From an uncultured Planctomycetaceae bacterium (GTDB lineage Bacteria > Planctomycetota > Planctomycetia > Gemmatales > Gemmataceae), in contig CALARU010000249.1 in the NCBI GenBank assembly GCA_937888715.1, positions 1 to 40,355 on the forward strand: a stretch of DNA of 40,355 bases, written 5' to 3'. A program made the position numbers and the translations under genes. Positions 33,216 to 40,355 of the stretch are shown one piece after another (the stretch's first letter is position 1; each line of letters begins with the position of its first letter). The notes beneath the pieces were generated by a model. The model was not told where the DNA came from and made no database searches. It saw only the letters and a program-made list of their open reading frames with translations.

Positions 33216-34658
33216 ATGAAGATTTCAAATGTAATTGTGTTATTTCTGATGGTGATTTTTTGTAAAGTGCCTGCAATTATGGCAAGCCCGAATATCATCA
33301 TGGTATTCATTGATGACATGGGTTGGGGCGACTTTTCGTGTTTTGGAAATAAAGATGTACAAACTCCAAATGCAGATCGGCTTGCAAAAGAAGGGATTCG
33401 TTTCTCGCAGTTTTATGTGAACTCGCCCATTTGTTCGCCTTCGCGTTGCGCTTTGGTTACTGGCCAATATCCATACCGATGGAAGATAAACTCTTTTCTA
33501 AATAATCGTGCTGATAATGAAAGACGAGGCGTTGCCAACTGGCTTGATCCCAAAGCCCCGACCCTTGCCCGCATCCTAAAGCAGAATGGTTATGCCACCG
33601 GGCATTTTGGTAAATGGCATCTAGGCGGCCAGCGAGATGTAGATAATGCCCCGCCCATTTCCAACTACGGATTTGATGATTCACTTACCAACTTTGAAGG
33701 CATGGGAAAAAAGATTCTCCCACTTACGATGAAGCCAGGCGAAAACAAACCAGGACGCATTTGGGCTGATGCCGAGCGTCTTGGAAAACCTGTAATCTGG
33801 ATGCAGCGCTCTGAAATCACAAGTGGATTTGTATCTGCAGCAATACCGTTCATCGACCTAGCTTCCAAAGAGAAAAAACCTTTTTACATCAATCTCTGGC
33901 CCGATGATGTTCACAGCCCATTCTGGCCACCTGTTGAGAAATGGGCAAAGGATAAGCGTGGGATGTATCTTGCAGTATTGAAAGAAATGGATCGGCAGCT
34001 TGGCAAACTTTTTGACCACATCCGCAACACGCCCGCCTTGCGCGACAATACTATTATCCTCGTATGCTCAGACAACGGCCCTGAACCAGGGGCAGGCAGT
34101 GCAGGTCCATTTCGAGGCACCAAGGGAACTCTTTACGAGGGCGGCACGCGCTCACCATTAATCGTCTGGGCGCCCGGATTGATGGATAAAGAAAAGGTTG
34201 GAATGCACAACGAAACTTCTGTTTTTGCAGCCTTTGATCTTGTTCCTTCGCTAATCACGCTTGCAAAAATTCCCGCTCCCGCAAACATCAAGTTTGATGG
34301 CGAAAACCTTGCACCGGTCTTGTTAGGTAAAAGCGTTGGTTCTCGAAGCAATCCAATAATGTGGCGTCGGCCCCCAGACCGAAAAACCATGCCACCTTCT
34401 CAAGAAAGATTGCCCGACCTTTGCATTCGTGAAGGTGATTGGAAATTGTTATGCGAATACGATGGCAGCCTGCCCCAGCTTTATAATCTCTCTTTAGATC
34501 GCGCTGAAACTTTAAATCTTGCAACCAAGCATCCCGACCGGGTAAATAATCTTGCAAAGGCGTTACTCGAGTGGAACAAATCCATGCCTGCAGATAATGG
34601 CCCAGCATTAGGCAAAGAACATAAAGTTCAAGCAAAAGAAAAGAATTCCAAAAACTAA
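33216..34658 (+). CDS. Secreted sulfatase (type I, formylglycine)
   Basis: The product is about 480 residues from the ATG at 33216; a GTG 21 bases upstream is possible, and neither has a clear RBS. A signal peptide ends at AIMA. Sulfatase landmarks are IIMVFIDDMGWGD (calcium-binding Asp pair, about 33-34) and CSPSRCALVTGQ, where Cys73 is the residue oxidised to formylglycine. Further on are FGKWHLGG, DVHSPFWPP, VCSDNGPEPG and FRGTKGTLYEGGTRSP. All catalytic elements appear present, so it is probably an active arylsulfatase-like enzyme removing sulfate from glycans. No maturation enzyme is seen in the window. It precedes a PSD1/DUF1501 pair by about 200 bases on the same strand. Confidence 0.95.
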   Translation: MKISNVIVLFLMVIFCKVPAIMASPNIIMVFIDDMGWGDFSCFGNKDVQTPNADRLAKEGIRFSQFYVNSPICSPSRCALVTGQYPYRWKINSFLNNRADNERRGVANWLDPKAPTLARILKQNGYATGHFGKWHLGGQRDVDNAPPISNYGFDDSLTNFEGMGKKILPLTMKPGENKPGRIWADAERLGKPVIWMQRSEITSGFVSAAIPFIDLASKEKKPFYINLWPDDVHSPFWPPVEKWAKDKRGMYLAVLKEMDRQLGKLFDHIRNTPALRDNTIILVCSDNGPEPGAGSAGPFRGTKGTLYEGGTRSPLIVWAPGLMDKEKVGMHNETSVFAAFDLVPSLITLAKIPAPANIKFDGENLAPVLLGKSVGSRSNPIMWRRPPDRKTMPPSQERLPDLCIREGDWKLLCEYDGSLPQLYNLSLDRAETLNLATKHPDRVNNLAKALLEWNKSMPADNGPALGKEHKVQAKEKNSKN

Positions 34659-34861
34659 TGCTGTGCTTTTTGCCATTAAAGAAAAGTCGCCCATCCGGGT
34701 TAAGGTTAGAATGATAAAAACCCTGCAACTAATGCTATTTAAGCAAAATTCGAGTTGTGTTATCTAGGGGAGGGTTTAATATAAGATTACTGCCTAATTG
34801 AATAAGTCTGATCTACAGGAAAATTCGACTAGCCTTCATTTATTATCGAGTCTTTTAATTA

Positions 34862-37207
34862 ATGAATCATTCTCTACCCAGCCTTCTGTTTTTTGGATTC
34901 ATCGTTTCAGCCTTGATTGCAACCCAACCCGAGAAAACTTTAGCACCTGCTGGTTCGGCGACGCCCTTGGCTACTGCAGCTCAAATCGAGTTCTTCGAAA
35001 ACAAAGTAAGGCCAGTATTAGTAAAAAACTGCTTTCGTTGCCATGGTGAAAACGAAAAAGCTATCAAGGGTGGGCTTCGTCTTACCAGTCGGGAAGGAAT
35101 TCTTAAAGGTGGCGACACCGGCCCTGCAATCGTTTCTGGTAATCCCGAGCAAAGCCTTCTCGTAAAAGCAATTCGTTACAAAGATACAAATACTGCGATG
35201 CCACCTAAACAAAAGCTGACAGATACAGAAATTGCAGCGTTGACAAAATGGGTGGAGATCGGTGCCCCTTGGCCGGGTTCAGACTCGACTGCAGTAGCAA
35301 AAGGTGGCAAGTCGGCCGGTTATAATTGGGAAAAGTTTCGGCGCGAACATTGGTCATTCAAACCCATTACACCGATCGATCCACCAGAAGTAAAAAATAC
35401 GAAGTGGGCCAATGGTAACATTGATCGCTTTGTAATGGCACGACTTGAAGCAGCAAAAATGAAGCCCAACCCTAGTGCAGAAAAACACATTTTGATTCGC
35501 AGGGCATATCTGGATCTCATCGGCATACCGCCAACCCCTGAACAAGTAAAAGCTTTTATAAACGATGCCAAGCCCGATTCCCTTGCCAGAGTAGTTGACG
35601 AATTGTTGCGTTCAAAACATTATGGTGAACGATGGGCACGCCATTGGCTGGATGTCGCTAGATACAGTGATGGTCTTGGAGGTTTTTTAGATGCTGCGGA
35701 TTTACCCAATGCTTGGCGCTATCGCGATTGGGTCGTGCAATCTCTTAATGAAGACATGCCCTACAATGAATTTGTAATTCGACAAATTGCGGGCGATGTT
35801 CGCAAGCCAGAACCCGATGCAGTTGCAACAGGTTTTTTCGCAGTCGGACCAACCTACATCTCGGATGGGGGAGACCCTGAAGCAACATTACAGGCGCAAG
35901 CCGAGACTTTGGCAGATCGAGTTGATACATTTTCCCGTGCATTTCTTGGCTTAACCGTTGCTTGCGCTCGCTGCCATGATCATAAGTTTGATCCCATCAC
36001 CACTAAAGATTACTACGCAATCGCAGGCGTTTTTAAGAATACCGCCATCAGCGAAATATCTCTGGCATCAAAAGAAGTAATCGAAGCCCAGAAAGCAAAC
36101 GAAGAAAAAGTTAAACTTGCGCAACAGGCATTAAGACAATTCACCAAGTCACTTCAAGACCCTGATAAAAAAGAAAAACCAAAGTTCACCCAAGAAGAAC
36201 AAAAACGCATCGATCAATTAAAACAGGAAGTGGAGATCGCCAAGAAAACAGCACCACCCAAAGCCCCCGGTATTCATGTCTTAAAAGAAAGTGGCAATGC
36301 AGACATGCATGTTGCCCTTAAAGGTGATCTTTCTAAAAAAGGCGATTTGGCCCCTCGCAAGTTCCTGCAAATCATTGCAGGTGAAAATGCCAAACAATTT
36401 ACCGAGGGCAGTGGAAGGCGCGAACTTGCTGAAGCAGTCGTGCAAACTAACAACCCGCTTACCGCCCGGGTTATAGTTAATCGTGTCTGGGAATGGCACT
36501 TTGGTGAAGCCCTTGTGCGTACTCCCGGGAACTTCGGAACCTTGGGAGAAAAACCTACCCACCCAGAACTTCTAGATTGGCTAGCTGCTCGATTCATGGC
36601 AAACGGATGGTCGCTTAAATGGCTCCACCGCGAAATCATGCTCTCTGCAACTTGGCAGATGAGTAGTTCGCATGATGTAACCAAATTTGCAAACGATGGC
36701 GACAACCGTCTGCTATGGCGCATGAACCCACGCAAACTTGAAGTTGAAAACTGGCGTGATAGCCTACTTGCAGTCACAGGGGAGTTAGATCGCACCATAG
36801 GTGGTGCGCCCATTGAAAAAATTCTCGAAAGTAATCGCAGATCAATATATGCAAGAATAAGCCGTAGTGGCGATCGTTTTGAATCTGATGCATTTTTTCG
36901 AACCTTCGATTTTCCTGCAGCCCAAGCCACCGCTGATTCTCGCACCACAACCATTGTGCCACAGCAATATCTTTTCATGATGAACAACCCCTTCATGATT
37001 AACCGAGGAATCGCACTTGCGAAATCGCTTGAACCCTTGGGCAGTAATGAGGTGCGCATTCGCAACGCTTATGAGAAGCTGTTTAGCAGGCAACCCGAAG
37101 ATCGTGAGATTCAAGCAGGGCTTGCGTTTGTCAAAGATCATCCTGAAAATTGGCCAAAGTATGCACAGGTTCTACTAAGCACACATGAATTTCTGCAGAT
37201 GCAGTAA
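34862..37207 (+). CDS. PSD1 protein: cytochrome c / DUF1549 / coiled coil / DUF1553
   Basis: The 781-residue protein has a leader (SLLFFGFIVSALIA). Its cytochrome-c-like domain contains CFRCHGENEKAIKGGLRL (Cys57, Cys60, His61) and AMPPKQKLTDTEIAALTKW. DUF1549 (about 180-395) has HYGERWARHWLDVARYSD and a second haem-type motif CARCHDHKFDP near 368. A charged helical stretch (about 400-465, VKLAQQALRQF, then QEEQKRIDQLKQEVEIAKK) is probably a coiled coil. DUF1553 (about 518-775) carries PLTARVIVNRVWEWHFG and ends LLSTHEFLQMQ. No clear RBS precedes the ATG at 34862, which follows an AT-rich stretch. The DUF1501 partner begins 15 bases after the stop. A periplasmic redox role is inferred from the two CxxCH motifs. 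Confidence 0.93.
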   Translation: MNHSLPSLLFFGFIVSALIATQPEKTLAPAGSATPLATAAQIEFFENKVRPVLVKNCFRCHGENEKAIKGGLRLTSREGILKGGDTGPAIVSGNPEQSLLVKAIRYKDTNTAMPPKQKLTDTEIAALTKWVEIGAPWPGSDSTAVAKGGKSAGYNWEKFRREHWSFKPITPIDPPEVKNTKWANGNIDRFVMARLEAAKMKPNPSAEKHILIRRAYLDLIGIPPTPEQVKAFINDAKPDSLARVVDELLRSKHYGERWARHWLDVARYSDGLGGFLDAADLPNAWRYRDWVVQSLNEDMPYNEFVIRQIAGDVRKPEPDAVATGFFAVGPTYISDGGDPEATLQAQAETLADRVDTFSRAFLGLTVACARCHDHKFDPITTKDYYAIAGVFKNTAISEISLASKEVIEAQKANEEKVKLAQQALRQFTKSLQDPDKKEKPKFTQEEQKRIDQLKQEVEIAKKTAPPKAPGIHVLKESGNADMHVALKGDLSKKGDLAPRKFLQIIAGENAKQFTEGSGRRELAEAVVQTNNPLTARVIVNRVWEWHFGEALVRTPGNFGTLGEKPTHPELLDWLAARFMANGWSLKWLHREIMLSATWQMSSSHDVTKFANDGDNRLLWRMNPRKLEVENWRDSLLAVTGELDRTIGGAPIEKILESNRRSIYARISRSGDRFESDAFFRTFDFPAAQATADSRTTTIVPQQYLFMMNNPFMINRGIALAKSLEPLGSNEVRIRNAYEKLFSRQPEDREIQAGLAFVKDHPENWPKYAQVLLSTHEFLQMQ

Positions 37208-37222
37208 AAAGGAAATCGAGCC

Positions 37223-38659
37223 ATGAAATTCCAACAGCACCAGAAAGAATATCAGAACGCAATGTTTCGTGATATTTCACGCCGTGAAGCATTACGAAAG
37301 ATGGGTGCTGGCCTTGGTGGCATAGGATTGGCAAGCATGCTTTCGGAGAAAAATGCCGGTGCAGCTTCTTCAACATTCGAATCACGCGGGCCCCACTTCG
37401 CTCCAAAAGCCAAGCGCATCATTCAGCTTTTTATGCCCGGTGGCCCTTCGCAAGTCGACACCTTTGATTACAAACCCATGCTTGCAAAACATGCAGGCGA
37501 ACGCCCAGGTCTGGTTGATAGAAAATCATTACGCAACACCAAAATGGGGCTAATGCCTTCCCCGTTCGGCTTCAAACAATATGGGCAGTGTGGTAAGTGG
37601 GTCAGCGATATTTTCCCCGAGACCGCCCAATGCGTTGATGACATTTGTTTCGTTCACTCGATGCACACCGACATTCCAGAGCACGCAGGCGCAATCCTCA
37701 TGACCAATCTGGGGGCCTTGCAACCCAATCGGCCAAGCATGGGTTCTTGGCTTGTCTATGGCCTTGGTGCAGAAACCAACAACCTTCCAGGCTTTGTCGC
37801 AATGTCACCTGTTGCCAAGCCGCGTGGTAATGTCGCCAATTGGGGTAACTCCTTCCTGCCAGGCGCCTATGCTGGCTCGTATGTGAACATCCGCGAGATG
37901 AAATCAGATGCTATACTTCGCGACCTTGGAAAACCCTCCTCACTATCTTCAGAACAACGCAAGCAAGCCGACCTGCTGAGTCAACTTAACAAAATGCATC
38001 TTGATCGCAGACAGCAAGACCAGCAACTCGAGGCAGCAATTGCATCCATGGAAATGGCTTTCCGCATGCAGATGTCGGTTCCCGAAGTTTTCGATATCAG
38101 CAAAGAAAGCAAGGCAACACGCGATCTTTATGGTGATAGTGAATTTGCCAAGGGGTGCTTAATCTCCCGTAGGCTGATCGAAAACGGTGTTCGTGTGGTC
38201 CAGATTTCTCACTCGATAAGCGGGTATGATATTGCATGGGATACGGGGCACGAAAACATTGTGAACGGGCATGCGGAACTTGCAAAAGCATGCGACCGTG
38301 GAATCGCAGCACTTTTAAAAGATCTTAAATGTAGAGGTTTGCTCGAAGATACTCTTGTTCTTTGGGGCGGGGAATTCGGGCGGGCTCCAACTTCTGAAGG
38401 TGCCAAAGGCCGCGATCACGATCATTATGGCTACACGGTATGGATGGCGGGCGGTGGCGTCAAAGGCGGTTTCAGTTACGGTGCAACCGATGAGTTTGGG
38501 CTTTCCGCAGTCGAAAATCGAGTTCATGTTCACGACCTTCATGCCACCATTCTTCACCTCATGGGCCTTGATCATGAGAAACTTACCTATCGTTATTCGG
38601 GTCGAGATTACCGCCTTACGGATGTCCATGGCCAAGTTATCAAAGAACTATTTGCATAA
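37223..38659 (+). CDS. DUF1501 protein (subtype with GGPSQVDTFDYKP)
   Basis: The 478-residue protein has SRREALRKMGAGLGGIGLASM at about 18-38, a twin-arginine-like leader. The ATG at 37223 has AAGGA nine bases upstream; a Met at residue 14 is an alternative start. The core has LFMPGGPSQVDTFDYKP, QCGKWVSDIFPETAQCVDD, GGEFGRAPTSEGAKGRDHDH, GYTVWMAGGGVKGG and the C-terminal LDHEKLTYRYSGRDYRLTDV. It is closest in motifs to the gene at 13959; the usual T of GRTP is Ala here. It lies 15 bases after its PSD1 partner, the same arrangement as in the two minus-strand pairs. Function unknown; probably a periplasmic metal-dependent hydrolase by fold. Confidence 0.93.
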   Translation: MKFQQHQKEYQNAMFRDISRREALRKMGAGLGGIGLASMLSEKNAGAASSTFESRGPHFAPKAKRIIQLFMPGGPSQVDTFDYKPMLAKHAGERPGLVDRKSLRNTKMGLMPSPFGFKQYGQCGKWVSDIFPETAQCVDDICFVHSMHTDIPEHAGAILMTNLGALQPNRPSMGSWLVYGLGAETNNLPGFVAMSPVAKPRGNVANWGNSFLPGAYAGSYVNIREMKSDAILRDLGKPSSLSSEQRKQADLLSQLNKMHLDRRQQDQQLEAAIASMEMAFRMQMSVPEVFDISKESKATRDLYGDSEFAKGCLISRRLIENGVRVVQISHSISGYDIAWDTGHENIVNGHAELAKACDRGIAALLKDLKCRGLLEDTLVLWGGEFGRAPTSEGAKGRDHDHYGYTVWMAGGGVKGGFSYGATDEFGLSAVENRVHVHDLHATILHLMGLDHEKLTYRYSGRDYRLTDVHGQVIKELFA

Positions 38660-38689
38660 TAAAGAAATGCCAACGATCTAGACATTTAA

Positions 38690-38866
38690 TCCAGTCGAGG
38701 TGAACGAAACTGGGACGGTAAAATCCCAGCCATGAAATCTCTGGCATTTGAAGCCGACAAAGGTTATACTGATAATAATGACAGCTTAAAGGCACTACTA
38801 GCATCGCTGTTGTCCGCCGAATCTTTCCTTGATAGAGCTGTCCCACCAGAAAGAGCCAAGAAATGA
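38690..38866 (+). pseudogene. 3' remnant of a larger gene, probably PSD1/DUF1553-like
   Basis: After an in-frame TAA at 38687 an open frame of 58 codons runs to a TGA at 38864-38866. It reads SSRGERNWDGKIPAMKSLAF and later DSLKALLASLLSAESFLDR. The only internal ATG (38732) has no ribosome-binding site. The segment LLSAESF has the same spacing as the C-terminal LLSTNEF, LLSTHEF and LLNTREF of the three larger PSD1 proteins here. The stop overlaps the ATG of the next DUF1501 gene (ATGA at 38863-38866), the normal coupling of such pairs. I infer that most of the upstream partner has been deleted, with the junction between 38660 and 38690. A real 44-residue peptide cannot be excluded. Confidence 0.5.
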
Positions 38867-40218
38867 CGCTAAATAACAAGAATCGCTTGTGCAACGGCCT
38901 CCACCGGCGGGAACTTCTTCATTTGGGAGCCGCAGCGCTCTGCGGATTGACTCAGGCCGATTTCCTTCGTGCTGATGCACAATCCACGCTCGATCCTTCT
39001 TATCGCAAAAGATCGATTGTCAATGTCTGGTTGGCAGGTGGCCCTTCCCATATTGATACTTTCGATATGAAGCCCGATGCCCCTGTAGAGTTTCGCGGAG
39101 AATTTAAGCCCATTGCGACTCGCGTTCCGGGTATTCAAATCTGCGAGCATCTTCCGCGTATTGCCGAGCGGATGGATCGCATCACCCTGATTCGTTCACT
39201 GACTGGCACCGTCGACTCGCATGATGGTGCAATGTGTGCGACAGCTTATCCACCAGGCAACATGAAAAATGTTGGAGGTCGGCCTAACATCGGATCCGTT
39301 GTGGCGAAACTTCAGGGCCCAACCAACGGTAATGTACCCACATCAGTCGCCATGCTTTCTAGTTATAACCCCAACGAGCAGGCATACTTTCGTTCAGCAG
39401 GGTTTCTTGGCCGTGCCTTCGATTGTTATACTCCGGACAGCGAAGCTGGGCGCGCGAACCTAATATCACGCAATATCACACAGGATCGCAGAGACTTATT
39501 ACCTCACTTCGACACCATTCGAAGAGAAATAGATACACGAGGCAACATGCTAGCGATGGATATCTATGCCCAGCGCGCCGTTCAATTCGTGACATCCCGC
39601 GAGTTTGCGGATGCCCTCGACATAAACCGCGTACCCGATTCTGTGCGGAGTCGTTATGGCATCAATTGCGGAGTAAGCCCAAAATCAAAAAAACCTCTCG
39701 GGCTCCAAAATGCTCGGTTTCTAATGGCTCGTCGGTTAATAGAATGTGGAGCGCGTTGTGTTAACCTTACCTGGGAAGAAGAAGGTGAACGCCGATGGGA
39801 CACCCACAAAGACAACTTCAACGCTTTGCGCCATGAATTATTGCCTTCCTTCGATATTGGCCTCAGTGCTTTTTTCGACGATCTCGAAACTCGAGGTATG
39901 CTTGAAGATGTCCTCGTACTCGTCTGGGGTGAGTTCGGTCGTACTCCGCGAATCAATAAGGATGCGGGACGCGACCACTATGCACCAGCAGCATCCGCAC
40001 TAATGTTCGGCGGCGGCCTCAAGGTGGGGCAAGTGATCGGCAGCACTACGAAAAATGGTGAAAGGCCACTCGATCGGCCTATCCATTTCCAACAGATGTT
40101 TGCCACACTTTATCGGCATCTCGGTATCGATCCGACTCAGGCCACGGTACTTGATCCAAACAACCGCCCTCAGTACCTCATTGACCATACGGATACAATC
40201 CGGGAACTGGTTGGATGA
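38863..40218 (+). CDS. DUF1501 protein (subtype with GGPSH / DMKPDAP motifs)
   Basis: The 451-residue protein has a leader with LHRRELLHLGAAALCGLT, a twin-arginine-like pattern. The core shows WLAGGPSHIDTFDMKPDAP, RGEFKPIATRVPGIQICEHL, WGEFGRTPRINKDAGRDHY and MFGGGLKVGQVIGSTTKNGE, with the typical end TLYRHLGIDPTQA. It groups by motifs with the genes at 4357 and 28148 and keeps the Ser and Thr that 28148 has lost. The ATG overlaps the stop of a short remnant frame, so the gene was probably translated by coupling to a partner that is now missing. No good independent RBS is visible, so expression may be reduced. Confidence 0.92.
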   Translation: MTLNNKNRLCNGLHRRELLHLGAAALCGLTQADFLRADAQSTLDPSYRKRSIVNVWLAGGPSHIDTFDMKPDAPVEFRGEFKPIATRVPGIQICEHLPRIAERMDRITLIRSLTGTVDSHDGAMCATAYPPGNMKNVGGRPNIGSVVAKLQGPTNGNVPTSVAMLSSYNPNEQAYFRSAGFLGRAFDCYTPDSEAGRANLISRNITQDRRDLLPHFDTIRREIDTRGNMLAMDIYAQRAVQFVTSREFADALDINRVPDSVRSRYGINCGVSPKSKKPLGLQNARFLMARRLIECGARCVNLTWEEEGERRWDTHKDNFNALRHELLPSFDIGLSAFFDDLETRGMLEDVLVLVWGEFGRTPRINKDAGRDHYAPAASALMFGGGLKVGQVIGSTTKNGERPLDRPIHFQQMFATLYRHLGIDPTQATVLDPNNRPQYLIDHTDTIRELVG

Positions 40219-40355
40219 TGCTTACCCTAAACTAGTACCTTTTTGGCTGCCCCGCAGGTGAGCATTGTTACTTCCCATAAACTCGAACGGCGTTCTGTTC
40301 TCATGGCATTCCAACTCCAACCGTTTACGCAATGCTTCCATTAATCATGATTGAA

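Noticed and set aside
36274-37065. 263-codon open frame on the minus strand
   Set aside because: It lies entirely opposite the well-supported PSD1 gene, has an arginine- and serine-rich composition typical of antisense frames, and lacks a recognisable domain.
40222-40341. 39-codon minus-strand frame after the last DUF1501 gene (MEALRKRLELECHENRT...)
   Set aside because: It reads somewhat like a protein but has no RBS, is cut off by a stop just upstream, and matches no family I know; too short to support.
1-40355. CRISPR arrays, tRNA/rRNA genes, transposases, phage genes
   Set aside because: I looked on both strands and saw no regularly spaced repeats, no conserved RNA gene segments and no transposase, integrase or phage structural proteins.

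Overview
The window looks like chromosomal DNA of a member of the Planctomycetota. The main reason is the density of protein families that are strongly expanded in that phylum: six DUF1501 proteins, four cytochrome-c/DUF1549/DUF1553 ("PSD1") proteins, one DUF1587/1592/1588/1585 protein and one DUF1552 protein. Many secreted proteins with twin-arginine-like leaders, a sulfatase, a neutral-ceramidase-like enzyme and a Tat-type Gfo/Idh/MocA protein fit the same picture. Base composition is moderate, with local shifts. I see no rRNA, tRNA, CRISPR array, intact insertion sequence or phage genes.

Layout. 1-443 is the 3' end of a PEBP/YbhB-like gene on the plus strand. From 456 to 23614 everything is on the minus strand. 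Read in the direction of transcription it holds: a sulfite-oxidase-like molybdopterin enzyme, PSD1 and DUF1501 (23614-18616, the first two overlapping by 4 bases); PSD1 with an embedded CBM6-like domain, DUF1501, ceramidase-like hydrolase, amidohydrolase and Gfo/Idh/MocA oxidoreductase (18460-10016, ending at a hairpin terminator); a large PLD-helicase-DUF3427 protein (9860-6744); a prolyl-4-hydroxylase-like dioxygenase (6635-5838); and DUF1501, DUF1592-type and DUF1552 genes (5736-456). A 405-base divergent region follows. The plus strand then carries an AT-rich FkbM methyltransferase gene, a PSD1 gene with an Ig-like domain, a DUF1501 gene and a GC-richer LamG gene (24020-30890). A minus-strand alpha/beta hydrolase (31964-31053) interrupts. 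The plus strand continues with a frameshifted C39-like peptidase, a sulfatase, a PSD1/DUF1501 pair, a 3' remnant of another gene and a final DUF1501 gene (32168-40218).

How the genes may work together. The repeated unit is a secreted multi-CxxCH cytochrome-like protein next to a secreted DUF1501 protein, a family assigned to the alkaline-phosphatase/sulfatase fold. Around these units sit enzymes that act on esters, amides, sulfate groups or sugars. A reasonable inference is periplasmic processing of complex, possibly sulfated, glycopolymers or glycolipids, with electrons passed to c-type haems. No function has been proven for the DUF families from sequence alone.

Most notable points. (1) A molybdopterin oxidoreductase is translationally coupled to a PSD1 cytochrome. 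(2) An 87-base direct repeat of the FkbM 3' end flanks the PSD1-DUF1501-LamG block. (3) The C39-like peptidase carries a single clean frameshift. (4) Only the last ~58 codons remain of what was probably the partner gene of the last DUF1501. (5) PSD1 proteins vary in the linker between DUF1549 and DUF1553 (CBM-like domain, coiled coil, or almost nothing). (6) DUF1501 proteins fall into two motif subtypes, one member having lost conserved motif residues.
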